Origin: an uncultured Dyadobacter sp.
GTDB taxonomy: Bacteria > Bacteroidota > Bacteroidia > Cytophagales > Spirosomataceae
NCBI RefSeq assembly: GCF_946482605.1
Contig: NZ_CAMLSE010000022.1
Location: 1 to 64,000, forward strand
Length of the DNA stretch: 64,000 nt
Direction of reading: 5' to 3'
The notes beneath the pieces were generated by a model. That model did no database searches, was not told the DNA's origin, and was given only the letters and a program-made list of their open reading frames with translations. The translations under genes and the position numbers were made by a program. Shown in pieces: positions 44,901 through 52,892 of the stretch. Every line of letters starts with the position of its first letter. Position 1 is the stretch's first letter.

Positions 44901-45042
44901 GCACGAGGCCCTGCCGGACGGTAATTTTCGGCTCTTCCCGCCGAGGCATATTCAGCAGCGAATAAACGCCTGTCGCAAAGACCAGCAGCAATACCGACAG
45001 CGTCACCTGCGGATATTTCAGGGATGATTTGACAAAGTTCAT
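41938..45042 (-). CDS. RND family efflux transporter permease (AcrB/MexB-like)
   Basis: 1034 residues, the usual length for an RND pump. It has the N-terminal helix, two large periplasmic loops and two helix bundles. The proton-relay Asp pair is visible in LGMVVDDAIVIADNYVELL. The closing region IFLTAMAAAIGVLPMIL and MWSPLASVIAVGVIWSM is typical of the second bundle. Pump substrates (drugs, detergents, metals) cannot be read off, but the metal-site Met signature of HME pumps was not noticed. It lies between the adaptor gene (8 bp upstream) and tolC-like gene, making a complete tripartite system. Confidence 0.93.
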   Translation of the reverse strand: MNFVKSSLKYPQVTLSVLLLVFATGVYSLLNMPRREEPKITVRQGLVLAYFPGANSAQVEDQVTKKLEQYLFQFEEIRKDKTYSTTQDGMVVVNVELGENVKNPDVFWSKLRHQLLVAKTVDFPKGVRGPIVNSDFGDTEALVIGIESDKATYAQLKDYTQKLEDNLRTVKSVSKIKRIGEQKEQITVTSSSEKLSQYNVKLSQVVQLLQSQNVISPTGDIKTATSQTPLYTSGYYNTENEIANQIVGASRTGELVRLGDIADVTRQYAEPTSKTTVNGNNAMMLAIQMQEGNNIVKFGEEVTAKLAETERLLPSDVTLTTIVNQPKLVDENISHFIHEFFLAIFSVVIVVILLLPIRIAAVAAMAIPMTIAVTFALLNAFGIELHQVSLAALIVVLGMVVDDAIVIADNYVELLDEGVERWTAAWRSATDLVVPVLAATVTIIASFMPMVILTGSVGEFIHALPVTVAIALAASFIVAMILTPLLCYTFIKKGLHDHSAEETNKKKRISLLDRMQNGYNSALEWCVRHSALTIGVSLLTIVLSLFVYQGIKQKFFPAAERNQFVVELWMPTGTKLDKTSQAILKAEKLVKGDPRVTSYATFTGTSAPRFYYNFSPEVPVTNYAQILINTTDDKTAEEFAHELEGKVAALIPEGSPQVKLMQQGSPYKSPVEVRIVGDDIGRLKAIGTQVQEILKNAKGSAMVRPDFREDYYGISIQLKDEANRLGFTTGSISQMVYTGFNGAPISTMYEGNNPLDIVFRLDERNRQSSDNLENIYLASPVTDASVPLRQIAELKPQWQTGKIMHRNGVRTLTVLSETEGDVLPADLVKEVRSKIAELPLPAGYRIEYGGEQFNKNETFSQMMVVLAISLVLIFFILLFQFRSLKEAALVMLTIPLSLFGALIGLYITHNNFGFTAFVGLISLSGIVVRNAIILVDHTNELLGHGMDIRTAAIESGKRRLRPIFLTAMAAAIGVLPMILSGSPMWSPLASVIAVGVIWSMVMALLTVPVLYIAMIKPHDKKDLMVTPVAEHHEN

Positions 45043-45050
45043 AGCGCAGC

Positions 45051-46082
45051 TTATTGGGTGATGGAAATAGACGTTCCGTCGGTCAGTTTGTTCTGGCCGC
45101 CTGTTACGACGCGTTCATTTTCGGTGATGCCCGATGTGATCTCGATCTGGTTGTCGGTGAGCTGTCCGATGCTTACCTTTCTTTTTAATGCAATCCTGCG
45201 CCTGGGATCGGCTACGAAAACGTAGCTCTGATTGTCCTGGTCATGCAGAACGGCTTCGGTAGGCAGTACCAATGCTTTTTTAGACTGATTGGAGGCAAGC
45301 GTCACTTCGGCGATCATTCCCGGGCGGATCAGAAGTTTGGGATTGGGGAGCGAAATCTTGATGGTAAATGCCCGTGACGCCGCATCGGCAGCGGAGCCGA
45401 CCTCCGTCACTTTTCCGGTGAAAGTTTCGCTCAGCGATGAAACCAGCACTTTGGCTTCCTGCCCCAGTTTGATATTATGCAACTCACTTTCCGGGATATA
45501 CGCATTGACTTTCACCGTGCGGATGTCCGAAACCACGAACAGCGGTGTGCCGGTCCCGACGATCTCTCCGACCTCGGTCAGCTTTTTCAGCATCACCCCG
45601 CTGATGGGTGCATATAGTTTGGTGTCCGAAAGGTTTTTCGCGTGCAGTTTCTCCTGCGCACGGGCTTGTTGTAGCCCGAAACCGACTTTGGCAAAATCGC
45701 TTTCACTGAGGCTGCGGCGGTCGTGCATCACTTTCAGGCGGTCGTACTCGTCCTGCACCTGCGCGACCTGCACATCGGCGATTTCCTTGGCGATACTGTA
45801 ACTGGCCGGGTCGAGGCTCGATAGCAGCTGGCCTTGTCTGACAAGCTGCCCTTCCGACGCGGAAATGTAATTGATCTTGCCGGCTACCATAAATCCGAGC
45901 CGGACGGTCTTGTTGCCTTCGATGTTGCCGCTGACCGAAATACGGTTATTGGCAGAAATGTTCCGGGCTTGTTCCGTAACCACGGGAACGGGTTTTTCGA
46001 CCGATTTGGCCTGGTCTTTGGGTTTGTTGCAGCCGGTGACAACCGCAAGAGGCAGAAGAAGATAGATGAGATTGCTTTTCAT
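45051..46082 (-). CDS. RND efflux periplasmic adaptor (HlyD/MFP family) lipoprotein
   Basis: 343 residues with a lipobox (LPLAVVTGC). The typical adaptor order is seen: beta-barrel/lipoyl half (NRISVSGNIEGNKTVRLGFM), helical hairpin around VQDEYDRLKVMHDRRSLSES, second lipoyl half (LYAPISGVMLKKLTEVGEIV) and membrane-proximal domain (TERVV-like end, NERVVTGGQNKLTDGT). It links the inner-membrane pump to the TolC-like channel. First gene of the efflux operon; an Fnr-type palindrome lies 60-77 bp before its start. Confidence 0.93.
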   Translation of the reverse strand: MKSNLIYLLLPLAVVTGCNKPKDQAKSVEKPVPVVTEQARNISANNRISVSGNIEGNKTVRLGFMVAGKINYISASEGQLVRQGQLLSSLDPASYSIAKEIADVQVAQVQDEYDRLKVMHDRRSLSESDFAKVGFGLQQARAQEKLHAKNLSDTKLYAPISGVMLKKLTEVGEIVGTGTPLFVVSDIRTVKVNAYIPESELHNIKLGQEAKVLVSSLSETFTGKVTEVGSAADAASRAFTIKISLPNPKLLIRPGMIAEVTLASNQSKKALVLPTEAVLHDQDNQSYVFVADPRRRIALKRKVSIGQLTDNQIEITSGITENERVVTGGQNKLTDGTSISITQ

Positions 46083-46141
46083 AATGGACGACCGTTAGGT
46101 TAAAATCCTGGCGCAAAATTGGCGCCGTTTGATGGCAATGC

Positions 46142-46159
46142 TTTTGATCTAGATCAAAA
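46142..46159. promoter_or_regulatory. Perfect Fnr-type operator TTGAT-N4-ATCAA upstream of the efflux operon
   Basis: TTTTGATCTAGATCAAAA is an 18-bp perfect palindrome containing TTGAT (46144-46148) and ATCAA (46153-46157). A near-consensus minus-strand -7 box (CAATTTTG, 46121-46114) places its centre near -40, where class II Crp/Fnr activators bind. The adjacent gene encodes a Crp/Fnr-type regulator whose recognition helix carries E-x-x-S-R. Confidence 0.75.
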
Positions 46160-46182
46160 AGTAACCTAAGATCGAAATTTTG

Positions 46183-46746
46183 TCAAACTTTTCCCGCCCG
46201 GATTCGGCTCAGCGTCTCCTGCGTGATGCCCAGATAGGAAGCGATGTGGCCGAGCGGTACACGCAGCATGATGTCCGGGAATTTTTCCAACATGGAATTG
46301 TAGCGTTCCTGCGCCGACTGGAACTGGATCGAGTACAGCTTGTCCGAAAAAGTCTTCACAGCACTGATCATCACGATGCGGCTCAGTTTCTGTAATGCAT
46401 TCGACTCGTCGATGAATTTTTCCAGATCCTGATACAGGATTGTTCTCACCATACTGTTTTCCATGATTTCGGCTCCATATGGAGAAGGGTTGTTGAAAAA
46501 GACGCTCTCGATGGACACGAAGAAGGTGCCGCCGGGAATGAAAGAATGGGTGATGTCTTTGCCGTCTTTAATATAGTAAGTGCGGGCGATGCCTTTTTCA
46601 ATGTAGAATACTTTCTGCGAAAAATTATCGGGAGAGAGCAGCCGATGACCTTTGGGTAATTCCTCATTTTTAAAAGCCATCAGGACTTTGGCTTCCATTT
46701 CAGAGGAAAGTAAAATGTGCTGTTTTACAAATTGAAGCAATTCCAT
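46183..46746 (-). CDS. Crp/Fnr family transcriptional regulator
   Basis: 187 residues. The N-terminal cyclic-nucleotide-binding-like beta-roll (about 20-120, KVFYIEKGIARTYYIKDGK) and dimer helix (about 120-150) are followed by a short winged helix ending in LGITQETLSRIR. Glu177, Ser180 and Arg181 occupy the positions that let E. coli Fnr read TTGAT. No Cys is present, so it cannot carry the Fnr iron-sulfur cluster and must respond to something else. It lies 100 bp upstream of the RND efflux operon in the same orientation, with a perfect Fnr-type palindrome between them. Local control of efflux is the natural inference. Confidence 0.88.
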   Translation of the reverse strand: MELLQFVKQHILLSSEMEAKVLMAFKNEELPKGHRLLSPDNFSQKVFYIEKGIARTYYIKDGKDITHSFIPGGTFFVSIESVFFNNPSPYGAEIMENSMVRTILYQDLEKFIDESNALQKLSRIVMISAVKTFSDKLYSIQFQSAQERYNSMLEKFPDIMLRVPLGHIASYLGITQETLSRIRAGKV

Positions 46747-46883
46747 ATCGATACGTGCCTGACATCCCGGATGCGGGCGGCGGTCCTAACATAACTATTT
46801 CTGTGCAATTACCTGCTCGCCATCGCCGGATTTAGCCTTGCTTTCGCCGCGTTTAAAGTCAAACCGCCCTTACGTATAGTGAG

Positions 46884-46916
46884 TTGACCGCTAAGTAACT
46901 GAATCCACTAGTTTTG
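46884..46916 (+). promoter_or_regulatory. Candidate Bacteroidota promoter
   Basis: TTG (46884-46886) and TAGTTTTG (46909-46916), 22 bp apart. The -7 box is a perfect TAnnTTTG. The lipoprotein start codon follows 44 bp later. Confidence 0.5.
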
Positions 46917-46960
46917 AAATGTCAAACGACTACTACACAATTTCTTAACAACATCAGTTC

Positions 46961-47437
46961 ATGAAAACTTTTAGATTACTATCCATCCTGTCCATTCTAT
47001 GCCTCACTATCCTGACCGCATGCAGTAAAAAAAGCGATGACGTCGATCCTGATCCGGCGACGGGTGCGGCCGGCTTCAAGGTGAAAGTGGATGGGAAGGA
47101 TTACGCATCTGACTTTTCCTACGCCCTGGCTACATTCCCCGGAAAGGACGGATACTACGCTATTTACGGGATGAATAGTAAAACGAGCGATATCGTCGCC
47201 ATCGCATTGCCCAACACGGTAAGCGAAGGTACTTTTCCGATCAATACAGTCAATTTTGCCATGATGACACTCGACAAACAGGACTTTTCGACGATTAATG
47301 GAGGCGAAGGCACCATTACGATCAGCAAAAAATCTGCTACCAATCTTCAGGGAACATTCAGCTTCACTGCCGTAGACGCGACCGGCACACTCAAACGCAC
47401 ACTGACGGAAGGTAGCTTCAACGTCGGCGTCCGTTGA
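46961..47437 (+). CDS. Small lipoprotein (DUF6252-like), unknown function
   Basis: 158 residues with a lipobox (LCLTILTAC). The mature part is a compact beta-rich domain (GFKVKVDGKDYASDFSYAL; TINGGEGTITISKKSA; LQGTFSFTAVDATG) of the kind annotated in Bacteroidota as DUF6252 or similar. It is likely anchored in the envelope. A good promoter match precedes it. The LytTR gene follows 69 bp downstream; no functional link is shown. Confidence 0.7.
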   Translation: MKTFRLLSILSILCLTILTACSKKSDDVDPDPATGAAGFKVKVDGKDYASDFSYALATFPGKDGYYAIYGMNSKTSDIVAIALPNTVSEGTFPINTVNFAMMTLDKQDFSTINGGEGTITISKKSATNLQGTFSFTAVDATGTLKRTLTEGSFNVGVR

Positions 47438-47506
47438 TATCGTCTCTTTCCGTCACCATCATTTCGCAGTTGATTTAGTCAATTCACCAGCGCTATCTCT
47501 TACATT

Positions 47507-47893
47507 ATGAATGCTTTTACAGGATTAAGCCACCAGGACCTCACGACGATCGGCACTCGTCCCGCGCATATTTCAGTGCATCACATGGGCCGGACCGTCA
47601 GCATCGGTATCGATCACATCACACTATTCGAAGGGGATGGAAATTACACTTACGTATACACACATACAGGAACGAAATACCTGATATGTAAAACGCTTAA
47701 ATCCCTGGCGATAAGGCTGAATAGTAATTTTATCCGCGTGCACAAGTCATTCCTGATCAATTCGGATTATGTGGTCGGTTGTGCGGAGGATGGGCGGGCG
47801 CTTAAAATGCGTTGTGGAAATGAAGCGGTCGTAAGCAGGCGGAAAACGAAGGAGATCATCGAACTGTTCGGGGCACGGCCAGTCAGCGCATAG
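47507..47893 (+). CDS. Stand-alone LytTR DNA-binding protein
   Basis: 128 residues consisting almost wholly of a LytTR domain (about 28-122): LFEGDGNYTYVYTHTGTKYL, KTLKSLAIRL, FIRVHKSFLINSDYV, AVVSRRKTKEI. Conserved HKSFLIN and the final RRK match DNA-contacting parts of the family. Response-regulator receiver and membrane domains are absent, so it may be constitutively active or act with another protein. Cytoplasmic. No histidine kinase is nearby. Confidence 0.88.
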   Translation: MNAFTGLSHQDLTTIGTRPAHISVHHMGRTVSIGIDHITLFEGDGNYTYVYTHTGTKYLICKTLKSLAIRLNSNFIRVHKSFLINSDYVVGCAEDGRALKMRCGNEAVVSRRKTKEIIELFGARPVSA

Positions 47894-47916
47894 GTTAAGT
47901 GGGGGGTGTGAATGGG

Positions 47917-47957
47917 ACCCGGAGGTTGGCAATGCCGACACTCCGGGTTTGTTTTTT
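47917..47957 (+). terminator. Intrinsic terminator after the LytTR gene
   Basis: ACCCGGAG (47917-47924) pairs with CTCCGGGT (47941-47948); inner GTTGGC and GCCGAC also pair, giving a long, slightly interrupted stem. A T-rich tail (TTGTTTTTT) follows. It sits between convergent genes. Confidence 0.85.
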
Positions 47958-47963
47958 AATGGG

Positions 47964-49211
47964 TCAGTGTACCAGATCGCGCTCGCGGATGAGGTGCACG
48001 AGCGCTTCCGAAATCCGCTCGTGGCCGGACGCATTGATGTGCCCGTCGATCGGGTAGTAATGCTTCGCCGATAGCAGGTTGTGGACGGGCAGGAAAAACA
48101 AATGCGGATCGCCGGTTCTGCGGGCCTCCGCTTCAAAAGCTTCCATGATGTCGGGTTGGATCGGCAGGCCATCCAGGTGCGTCACGATGATATTTCCCTG
48201 ATAGAATTTTCTGATCTTCGCCAGGGACTTGAAAAAATATTCCGTGTGGATTTGGAGCTCCGCAGCTGTTTTTCTCGCGGGAGGAGTGGCCGGGGGCAGT
48301 GGTTTTCCCTGGATCCAGGCTTGCAATGCGCCCCCGATCTCGTCGGTTACCGCCAGGGGGCTGGTCCAGATGCGTTTCAGAAGATCTTTCTCCCGAACGA
48401 AGAAATAGGTGAACCGCATGGGAAAATACGTTTCATTGATCCGGTTGAAAACCGCGGTGTTTTCAAACTTTTCTGCTGTCAGCAACTGGCCCTGCGCGTT
48501 CGGCTCGTTGCGCGCCTCGTTTTCCTCGCGATCATTTTCACAGTATTGCAACACAACCAGCTGACAGGAGTCCCTTTTGATTTTGGAAAAAAGAACCATC
48601 TCGCGGAATGTGCCGTAGGATGAAATGCCGGCATTCAATGTCTTGATCCCCAGTTTTTTTCCGGTAAGGTCGGCGTACGTCCGGTCCTGGTCGATGCCCC
48701 AGCCCATGGTAAAAGAGTCCCCCAGGAAGACGAGCTTGGGCTGATCCATCGAATCCTCATCATCGCGCAGGCCGAAGCTATTGATGCGGAACATGTTTTC
48801 GTATTCCAAACCGGAATGCACATGTTCGCTACCCGGACGGAGCACATAGCCGAGATCCGGCGAAAAGCTACTGAAATGGCCGTTAAACTGGATCACATCC
48901 CGGTAGTTGACCCACTGGCGGAGCACACCGGTCGCATGGTAATCCGCAGCTTCATTGACCCTGATGGTATGGCTGATGTAGCAAAAAGCCAGTAATTCCA
49001 GCCCGGCAGGTACCAGCAATGCCGACCAGAACGGCAGTTTCAAAAGACGCGCTACTCCCAGAAAGAGCAGTACAAAGGCAATCGGCACTAACGCTTTGAA
49101 GATCAGGATGGTGGAAATGTAGTGTGTGAAAAGCTGCCATCGATAAATGGTAATGGCCAGCAGGAGATAACCCGAAAAGGCGGTTATCAGCCCGATTTGT
49201 CTTTGCGTCAT
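47964..49211 (-). CDS. Membrane-anchored SGNH/GDSL-type hydrolase
   Basis: 415 residues from the ATG at 49211; an in-frame start at 49262 precedes it and was not chosen. The N-terminal 90 residues hold about three hydrophobic helices (IGLITAFSGYLLLAITIY; LIFKALVPIAFVLLFLG; FWSALLVPAGLELLAFCY). The remainder has the GDS nucleophile block (LVFLGDSFTMGWG, about 160) and the C-terminal catalytic Asp-His region (IDGHINASGH). Such proteins are esterases or acetyltransferase partners in envelope glycan modification. No acyltransferase gene is adjacent, so the role is open. Confidence 0.72.
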   Translation of the reverse strand: MTQRQIGLITAFSGYLLLAITIYRWQLFTHYISTILIFKALVPIAFVLLFLGVARLLKLPFWSALLVPAGLELLAFCYISHTIRVNEAADYHATGVLRQWVNYRDVIQFNGHFSSFSPDLGYVLRPGSEHVHSGLEYENMFRINSFGLRDDEDSMDQPKLVFLGDSFTMGWGIDQDRTYADLTGKKLGIKTLNAGISSYGTFREMVLFSKIKRDSCQLVVLQYCENDREENEARNEPNAQGQLLTAEKFENTAVFNRINETYFPMRFTYFFVREKDLLKRIWTSPLAVTDEIGGALQAWIQGKPLPPATPPARKTAAELQIHTEYFFKSLAKIRKFYQGNIIVTHLDGLPIQPDIMEAFEAEARRTGDPHLFFLPVHNLLSAKHYYPIDGHINASGHERISEALVHLIRERDLVH

Positions 49212-49362
49212 AGAGTAAGTGTATGGTTTACGTGGCGAATTTAGGTTGTTGCCTGTAAACACAACGAACGACAGCGTTACTATTTTCTTAATATTGTTAA
49301 ATTATTTATTAAATATTTTATAAATAATTGATTATCTGGCTAATAGCAACCTTTTTAAAGTC

Positions 49363-49396
49363 AAAAGCAGGTTACACTTGCGCATAACCTGCTTTT
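49363..49396. terminator. 12-bp perfect stem-loop terminator
   Basis: AAAAGCAGGTTA (49363-49374) pairs perfectly with TAACCTGCTTTT (49385-49396) across a 10-nt loop. It lies just beyond the 3' end of the leftward hydrolase gene and ahead of the SGNH gene's promoter region. The stem itself supplies the T-run on either strand. Confidence 0.88.
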
Positions 49397-49418
49397 GGTA
49401 TAATAGGAGATGAAAAAC

Positions 49419-50399
49419 TTATTTCAGTGCCTGGCGTATCGCAGCACCGGCTTGCAATAGAGCGCCCTGTACGGCGGGAACGGCCGCCAATGGGTTCAAT
49501 AGGCCGTAGTCGTGGATAAGGCCCTGGTAGCGCACCAGTGTGGTTTGAACACCGGCTGCTTCGAGCTTGCGGGCATATGCTTCGCCTTCATCGCGCAGTA
49601 CGTCGTTCTCGGCGGTTTGCACCAGCGCGGGGGGCAGGTCTTTCAATTGGTCGGTAGTTGCTTGCAACGGGGATGCGTAGCGGTGTTTTCTGTCTTCGGC
49701 GTTGGTGGTATAGTTGTCCCAGAACCATTTCATCATGTTTTTGGTCAGGAAGCGGCCTTCGGCGAACTGGTTGTACGATGCCGTTTCGAAATTCGCGTCG
49801 GTTACGGGCCATAGCAGCACCTGCAACTTGATTTCGGGTCCTTGTTTGTCTTTGGCCATCAATGCGGTCACGGCAGCCATGTCGCCGCCTACGCTGTTAC
49901 CGGCGACGGCGAGTCTGGTACCATCCACATGGATTTCGTCGCCATGTGCGGCTACCCATTTGGTGGCGGCATAAATTTCGTTGATCGCAACCGGGTATTG
50001 GGCTTCGGGTGAGGGGGTGTAGTTCACAAACACCGCGGCTGCACCTGAGTAAACCACCAGGTCACGGACAATGCGTTGGTGGGTAGGAAAATCACCGAGT
50101 ACCCAGCCGCCACCGTGGATGAAAATGAACACCGGAAGCTTTTCAGTCGCGCCGGCCGGTTTTACGATATCCAGTTTCACGGTAATGCCGTCCTGGGTGA
50201 TGGTTTTTTCGCTCGTTTCGACGCCCGACAAATCCACTTCTACGGAGTTTTGCGCTCCCACGAGCACGTTACGCGCATCGGCGGGTGAGAGTTGTTCCAG
50301 TGGTGTACCGCCGCCGCTGTTGAGGGCGTTCAGAAATGTTTTCACATCCTCAAAAATGGCAGGATCGTTGGCTGGGTCGATGATATTAGGAGTTTCCAT
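49419..50399 (-). CDS. Alpha/beta hydrolase of the HSL (hormone-sensitive-lipase-like) esterase family
   Basis: 326 residues, cytoplasmic (no signal). Family signatures are clear: HGGGW oxyanion hole (FIHGGGWVLGD, about 93-103), nucleophile GNSVGGD (about 165-171), an Asp/Glu acid region (ENDVLRDEGEAYA) and the catalytic His in GLIHDYG near 300. It should hydrolyse small acyl esters. It has a perfect -7 box and an unusual palindrome (TTAACCTAGGTTAA) upstream. It is apparently transcribed alone. Confidence 0.9.
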   Translation of the reverse strand: METPNIIDPANDPAIFEDVKTFLNALNSGGGTPLEQLSPADARNVLVGAQNSVEVDLSGVETSEKTITQDGITVKLDIVKPAGATEKLPVFIFIHGGGWVLGDFPTHQRIVRDLVVYSGAAAVFVNYTPSPEAQYPVAINEIYAATKWVAAHGDEIHVDGTRLAVAGNSVGGDMAAVTALMAKDKQGPEIKLQVLLWPVTDANFETASYNQFAEGRFLTKNMMKWFWDNYTTNAEDRKHRYASPLQATTDQLKDLPPALVQTAENDVLRDEGEAYARKLEAAGVQTTLVRYQGLIHDYGLLNPLAAVPAVQGALLQAGAAIRQALK

Positions 50400-50460
50400 G
50401 TTATTGAAAGGTTTTGAGATTTAATATTTGTTTCGTTTTGTGCTGCTTGATTTGATATGA

Positions 50461-50504
50461 CAAAACTAGGCCAGCCGGGAACGCCAAACATTAACCTAGG
50501 TTAA
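50461..50504 (-). promoter_or_regulatory. Promoter and palindromic operator of the HSL-type esterase gene
   Basis: On the minus strand, TAGTTTTG (50468-50461) is an exact -7 box. TTTG (50488-50485) lies 16 bp upstream, a little close for -33. Just beyond it, TTAACCTAGGTTAA (50491-50504) is a perfect 14-bp palindrome, placed where a regulator would contact polymerase. Confidence 0.5.
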
Positions 50505-50520
50505 GAAATTGCATTAATTC

Positions 50521-51774
50521 TTACCGGCTCTGGTTTTCTCCCAGCCGTTTCACAATCCACGGTAAGGTCAGCCCTTGCCCAATCAGCGTAAAGAGCACCA
50601 CCGCGACTGAAATGAATATGATCGCATCGCGCATGGGGAATGGCGAGCCGTCGTGCAGGTGGGTGGGCAGACCGATGGCAATGGCCAGGGACACGATGCC
50701 GCGCATGCCCGACCAGCTGATGATCAGGCTGTTTTTTACGTCCAGCAGCGCGTTTTCGCTGATTCTCCCCCGACCGCTTTCGAACCCCTTCTGAAGGTTT
50801 GCCCTTTGCCAGAAAACCCGCACCATCCGGAGCGCCAGCGCGATGATGGTGATAATCAGCGCGTAGCCGACGTAGGGAATCAGCTGATCGCTGCTGATGT
50901 TCTTGATCACATAGGGGAATTGTAGTCCTATTAATATAAAAATAAGCCCGTTGAGCAGGAATATGACGATCTCCCAGATCGTTTTGGACTGTTGTTTGAG
51001 CCGTTCGGGGAAGATTTTCTTGCTGAAATCGGCAATGCCCAGGCCCAGGATCACGACGGCGATCACACCCGACACTTCCAGCTCTTCCGCCACCCGGTAG
51101 GCGACGAACGGCATCAGCAGCATCATGCCGATGGTAGCCTGTGCATTGTTGTGAATGCGGAGGATGATCGCGCCCAGGACGCGCCCGATCACCAGCCCGA
51201 CGATGGCGCCGCCCAGCAGGAGTACCGCGAACTCGGCGGAGGCTTTCCAGAAAATAAAGGCGGAACCTGTTACAGCCGCGACCGAAAACCGGTAAGCGAC
51301 CAGGGCCGATGCGTCGTTGACCAGGCTTTCGCCTTCGAGTATCGTATTCGTTTTGGACGAAAGGCCCAGTCCTTTGGTAATGCTCATGGCCGCCACGGCG
51401 TCAGTAGCGGATAATATCGAACCCAATACAAATGCCAGCGGCCAGGTCATGCCGGGAATCAGGTAGTAGGCAGCGGCGGCAATGCCCGAGGCCGTGATGA
51501 AAACCAGCGAAATGGCCAGTGTGCCAATGGTGTTGATGTTTGTCCTGAAATCCTGGAAGTTGATATTGAATGCGGCGTCGTACAGCAATGGTGGCAGGAA
51601 GATAAGAAAAACGACTTCGGGGTTGAGGTCAATCGCGGGCAGTGTAGGAATAAAGCCGATGGCAATGCCGGCGGTGATGAGCAGGACCGGGTAGGGGATC
51701 CTGATTCTGTCGGCCACAGCGGACAGGCCGATCATAATGGCTAAAATAAAAATGACGATACTGTAATTCTCCAT
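50521..51774 (-). CDS. CPA1-type Na+/H+ antiporter (NhaP/NHE-like)
   Basis: 417 residues with about 12 hydrophobic helices. The ion-binding and transport signatures are present: LGSILSATDAVAAMS, EGESLVNDASALVAYR (the ND pair of CPA1), and SGMRGIVSLAIAIGLP in the C-terminal half. It exchanges sodium (or potassium) for protons across the inner membrane and helps control pH and salt. There is no large C-terminal regulatory tail. It has its own -7-like element (51822-51829), and its 5' end faces the NmrA-like reductase gene. Confidence 0.92.
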   Translation of the reverse strand: MENYSIVIFILAIMIGLSAVADRIRIPYPVLLITAGIAIGFIPTLPAIDLNPEVVFLIFLPPLLYDAAFNINFQDFRTNINTIGTLAISLVFITASGIAAAAYYLIPGMTWPLAFVLGSILSATDAVAAMSITKGLGLSSKTNTILEGESLVNDASALVAYRFSVAAVTGSAFIFWKASAEFAVLLLGGAIVGLVIGRVLGAIILRIHNNAQATIGMMLLMPFVAYRVAEELEVSGVIAVVILGLGIADFSKKIFPERLKQQSKTIWEIVIFLLNGLIFILIGLQFPYVIKNISSDQLIPYVGYALIITIIALALRMVRVFWQRANLQKGFESGRGRISENALLDVKNSLIISWSGMRGIVSLAIAIGLPTHLHDGSPFPMRDAIIFISVAVVLFTLIGQGLTLPWIVKRLGENQSR

Positions 51775-51821
51775 GCGTTGGCGTATTCAAATGGTAGGTA
51801 ACCCGCATTTTTGCTGCTGCC

Positions 51822-51829
51822 CAAATCTA
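51822..51829 (-). promoter_or_regulatory. -7 element of the antiporter gene
   Basis: CAAATCTA on the plus strand reads TAGATTTG on the minus strand, an exact TAnnTTTG, 47 bp before the antiporter ATG. No good -33 box was found. Confidence 0.4.
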
Positions 51830-51911
51830 GTCATGATTATGACAGGAAGGGTTGTGGGCTGGAAAAAAAGGCGGTGACGGTTTTGTTCTATTTTACCGGA
51901 CGGGCTGGTGA

Positions 51912-51919
51912 TAGTTTTG
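51912..51919 (+). promoter_or_regulatory. -7 element of the NmrA-like reductase gene
   Basis: TAGTTTTG is an exact -7 box, 23 bp before the ATG at 51943. A TTTG lies 26 bp upstream, longer than the usual 19-21 bp. Confidence 0.4.
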
Positions 51920-51942
51920 CTTTACACTAAAAAACAAAAACG

Positions 51943-52800
51943 ATGATAGCCATTACAGGAGCCAGCGGAAATCTGGGCAAAACAACCCTTTCATTTCTTT
52001 TACAAAAAACACAACCCCAAAATATCGTGGCGGTGGTGCGGGACGCGGCAAAACTGGCGGAGTACGCCGGTTCAGGAATTCATATCCGTGTGGCCGACTA
52101 CGACGATCCCGCCTCGCTCGAAAAAGCCCTCGCCGGGGTCGACAGGCTGTTGCAGGTATCGGCGTCGGTTACCGGCGTTCAGGCGATGGCGCAGGAAAGC
52201 CAGGTAGTGCTCGCCGCTGTGAAATCCGGAGTCAAGGAAGTGGTGTATACCAGCACCCTTCATCCCGTGGAGACGGCGCATTTCCAGGCGGCACACATTT
52301 GCCGGAGCACGGAGGAGCTTATTAAAAAGAGTGTAATGCGCTATGTTTTTTTTCGCAACAGCATGTACCAGGAGACCATCCCCCTATTTATAGGAAGCGG
52401 AATGGAGGACGGGCGCATCTTTTATCCGTCGGGGGCGGGTAAAGTGAGCTTTGTTTCCCGCGCCGACATTGCCGAGGCCCTGGCCACGGTACTGGCAGGC
52501 GATGCATTGGACAACCGGGTGTTCGGCATCACGGGTCCCGGCGCATGGAGCTTCGGGGATATCGCACGCGCATTGCAGGATATCGCCGGATTTGCCGATG
52601 CAGCCCACACCGACATTTCCGCGGAAGATTACCGGAAAGGTTTGCTGGGTTTCGGAATGGGAGAGGAAGAAGCAGCTTTCTACGGTAGCATGGCCGACAG
52701 CATCCGTGCGGGCGAATTTGAAGAAACCGATTCCGCATTGGAAACGCTGCTGGGCAGGAAACCGCTCGGCGTGGACGATTATCTCCGCAGCCTTTATTGA
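51943..52800 (+). CDS. NmrA-like / atypical short-chain NAD(P)-binding reductase
   Basis: 285 residues, cytoplasmic. The Rossmann motif GASGNLG is at residues 6-12, followed by the DYDDPASLEKALAGVDRLLQVSA strand-loop (in two parts) and the EVVYTSTLHP segment typical of NmrA and quinone-oxidoreductase-2 (QorB-type) proteins. An intact catalytic YxxxK is not evident. Such proteins reduce quinones or sense the NAD(P) redox state. It lies 92 bp before an AraC-family gene in the same direction and is divergent from the antiporter. Confidence 0.85.
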   Translation: MIAITGASGNLGKTTLSFLLQKTQPQNIVAVVRDAAKLAEYAGSGIHIRVADYDDPASLEKALAGVDRLLQVSASVTGVQAMAQESQVVLAAVKSGVKEVVYTSTLHPVETAHFQAAHICRSTEELIKKSVMRYVFFRNSMYQETIPLFIGSGMEDGRIFYPSGAGKVSFVSRADIAEALATVLAGDALDNRVFGITGPGAWSFGDIARALQDIAGFADAAHTDISAEDYRKGLLGFGMGEEEAAFYGSMADSIRAGEFEETDSALETLLGRKPLGVDDYLRSLY

Positions 52801-52892
52801 AAATTCCCTCTCTTTTTCCCGAACTTGGTTAATTATTAAGGATATTTGGATAAAACAGGTCAAGCCAGAACAACCGGATTTGCCGGAAAGCC

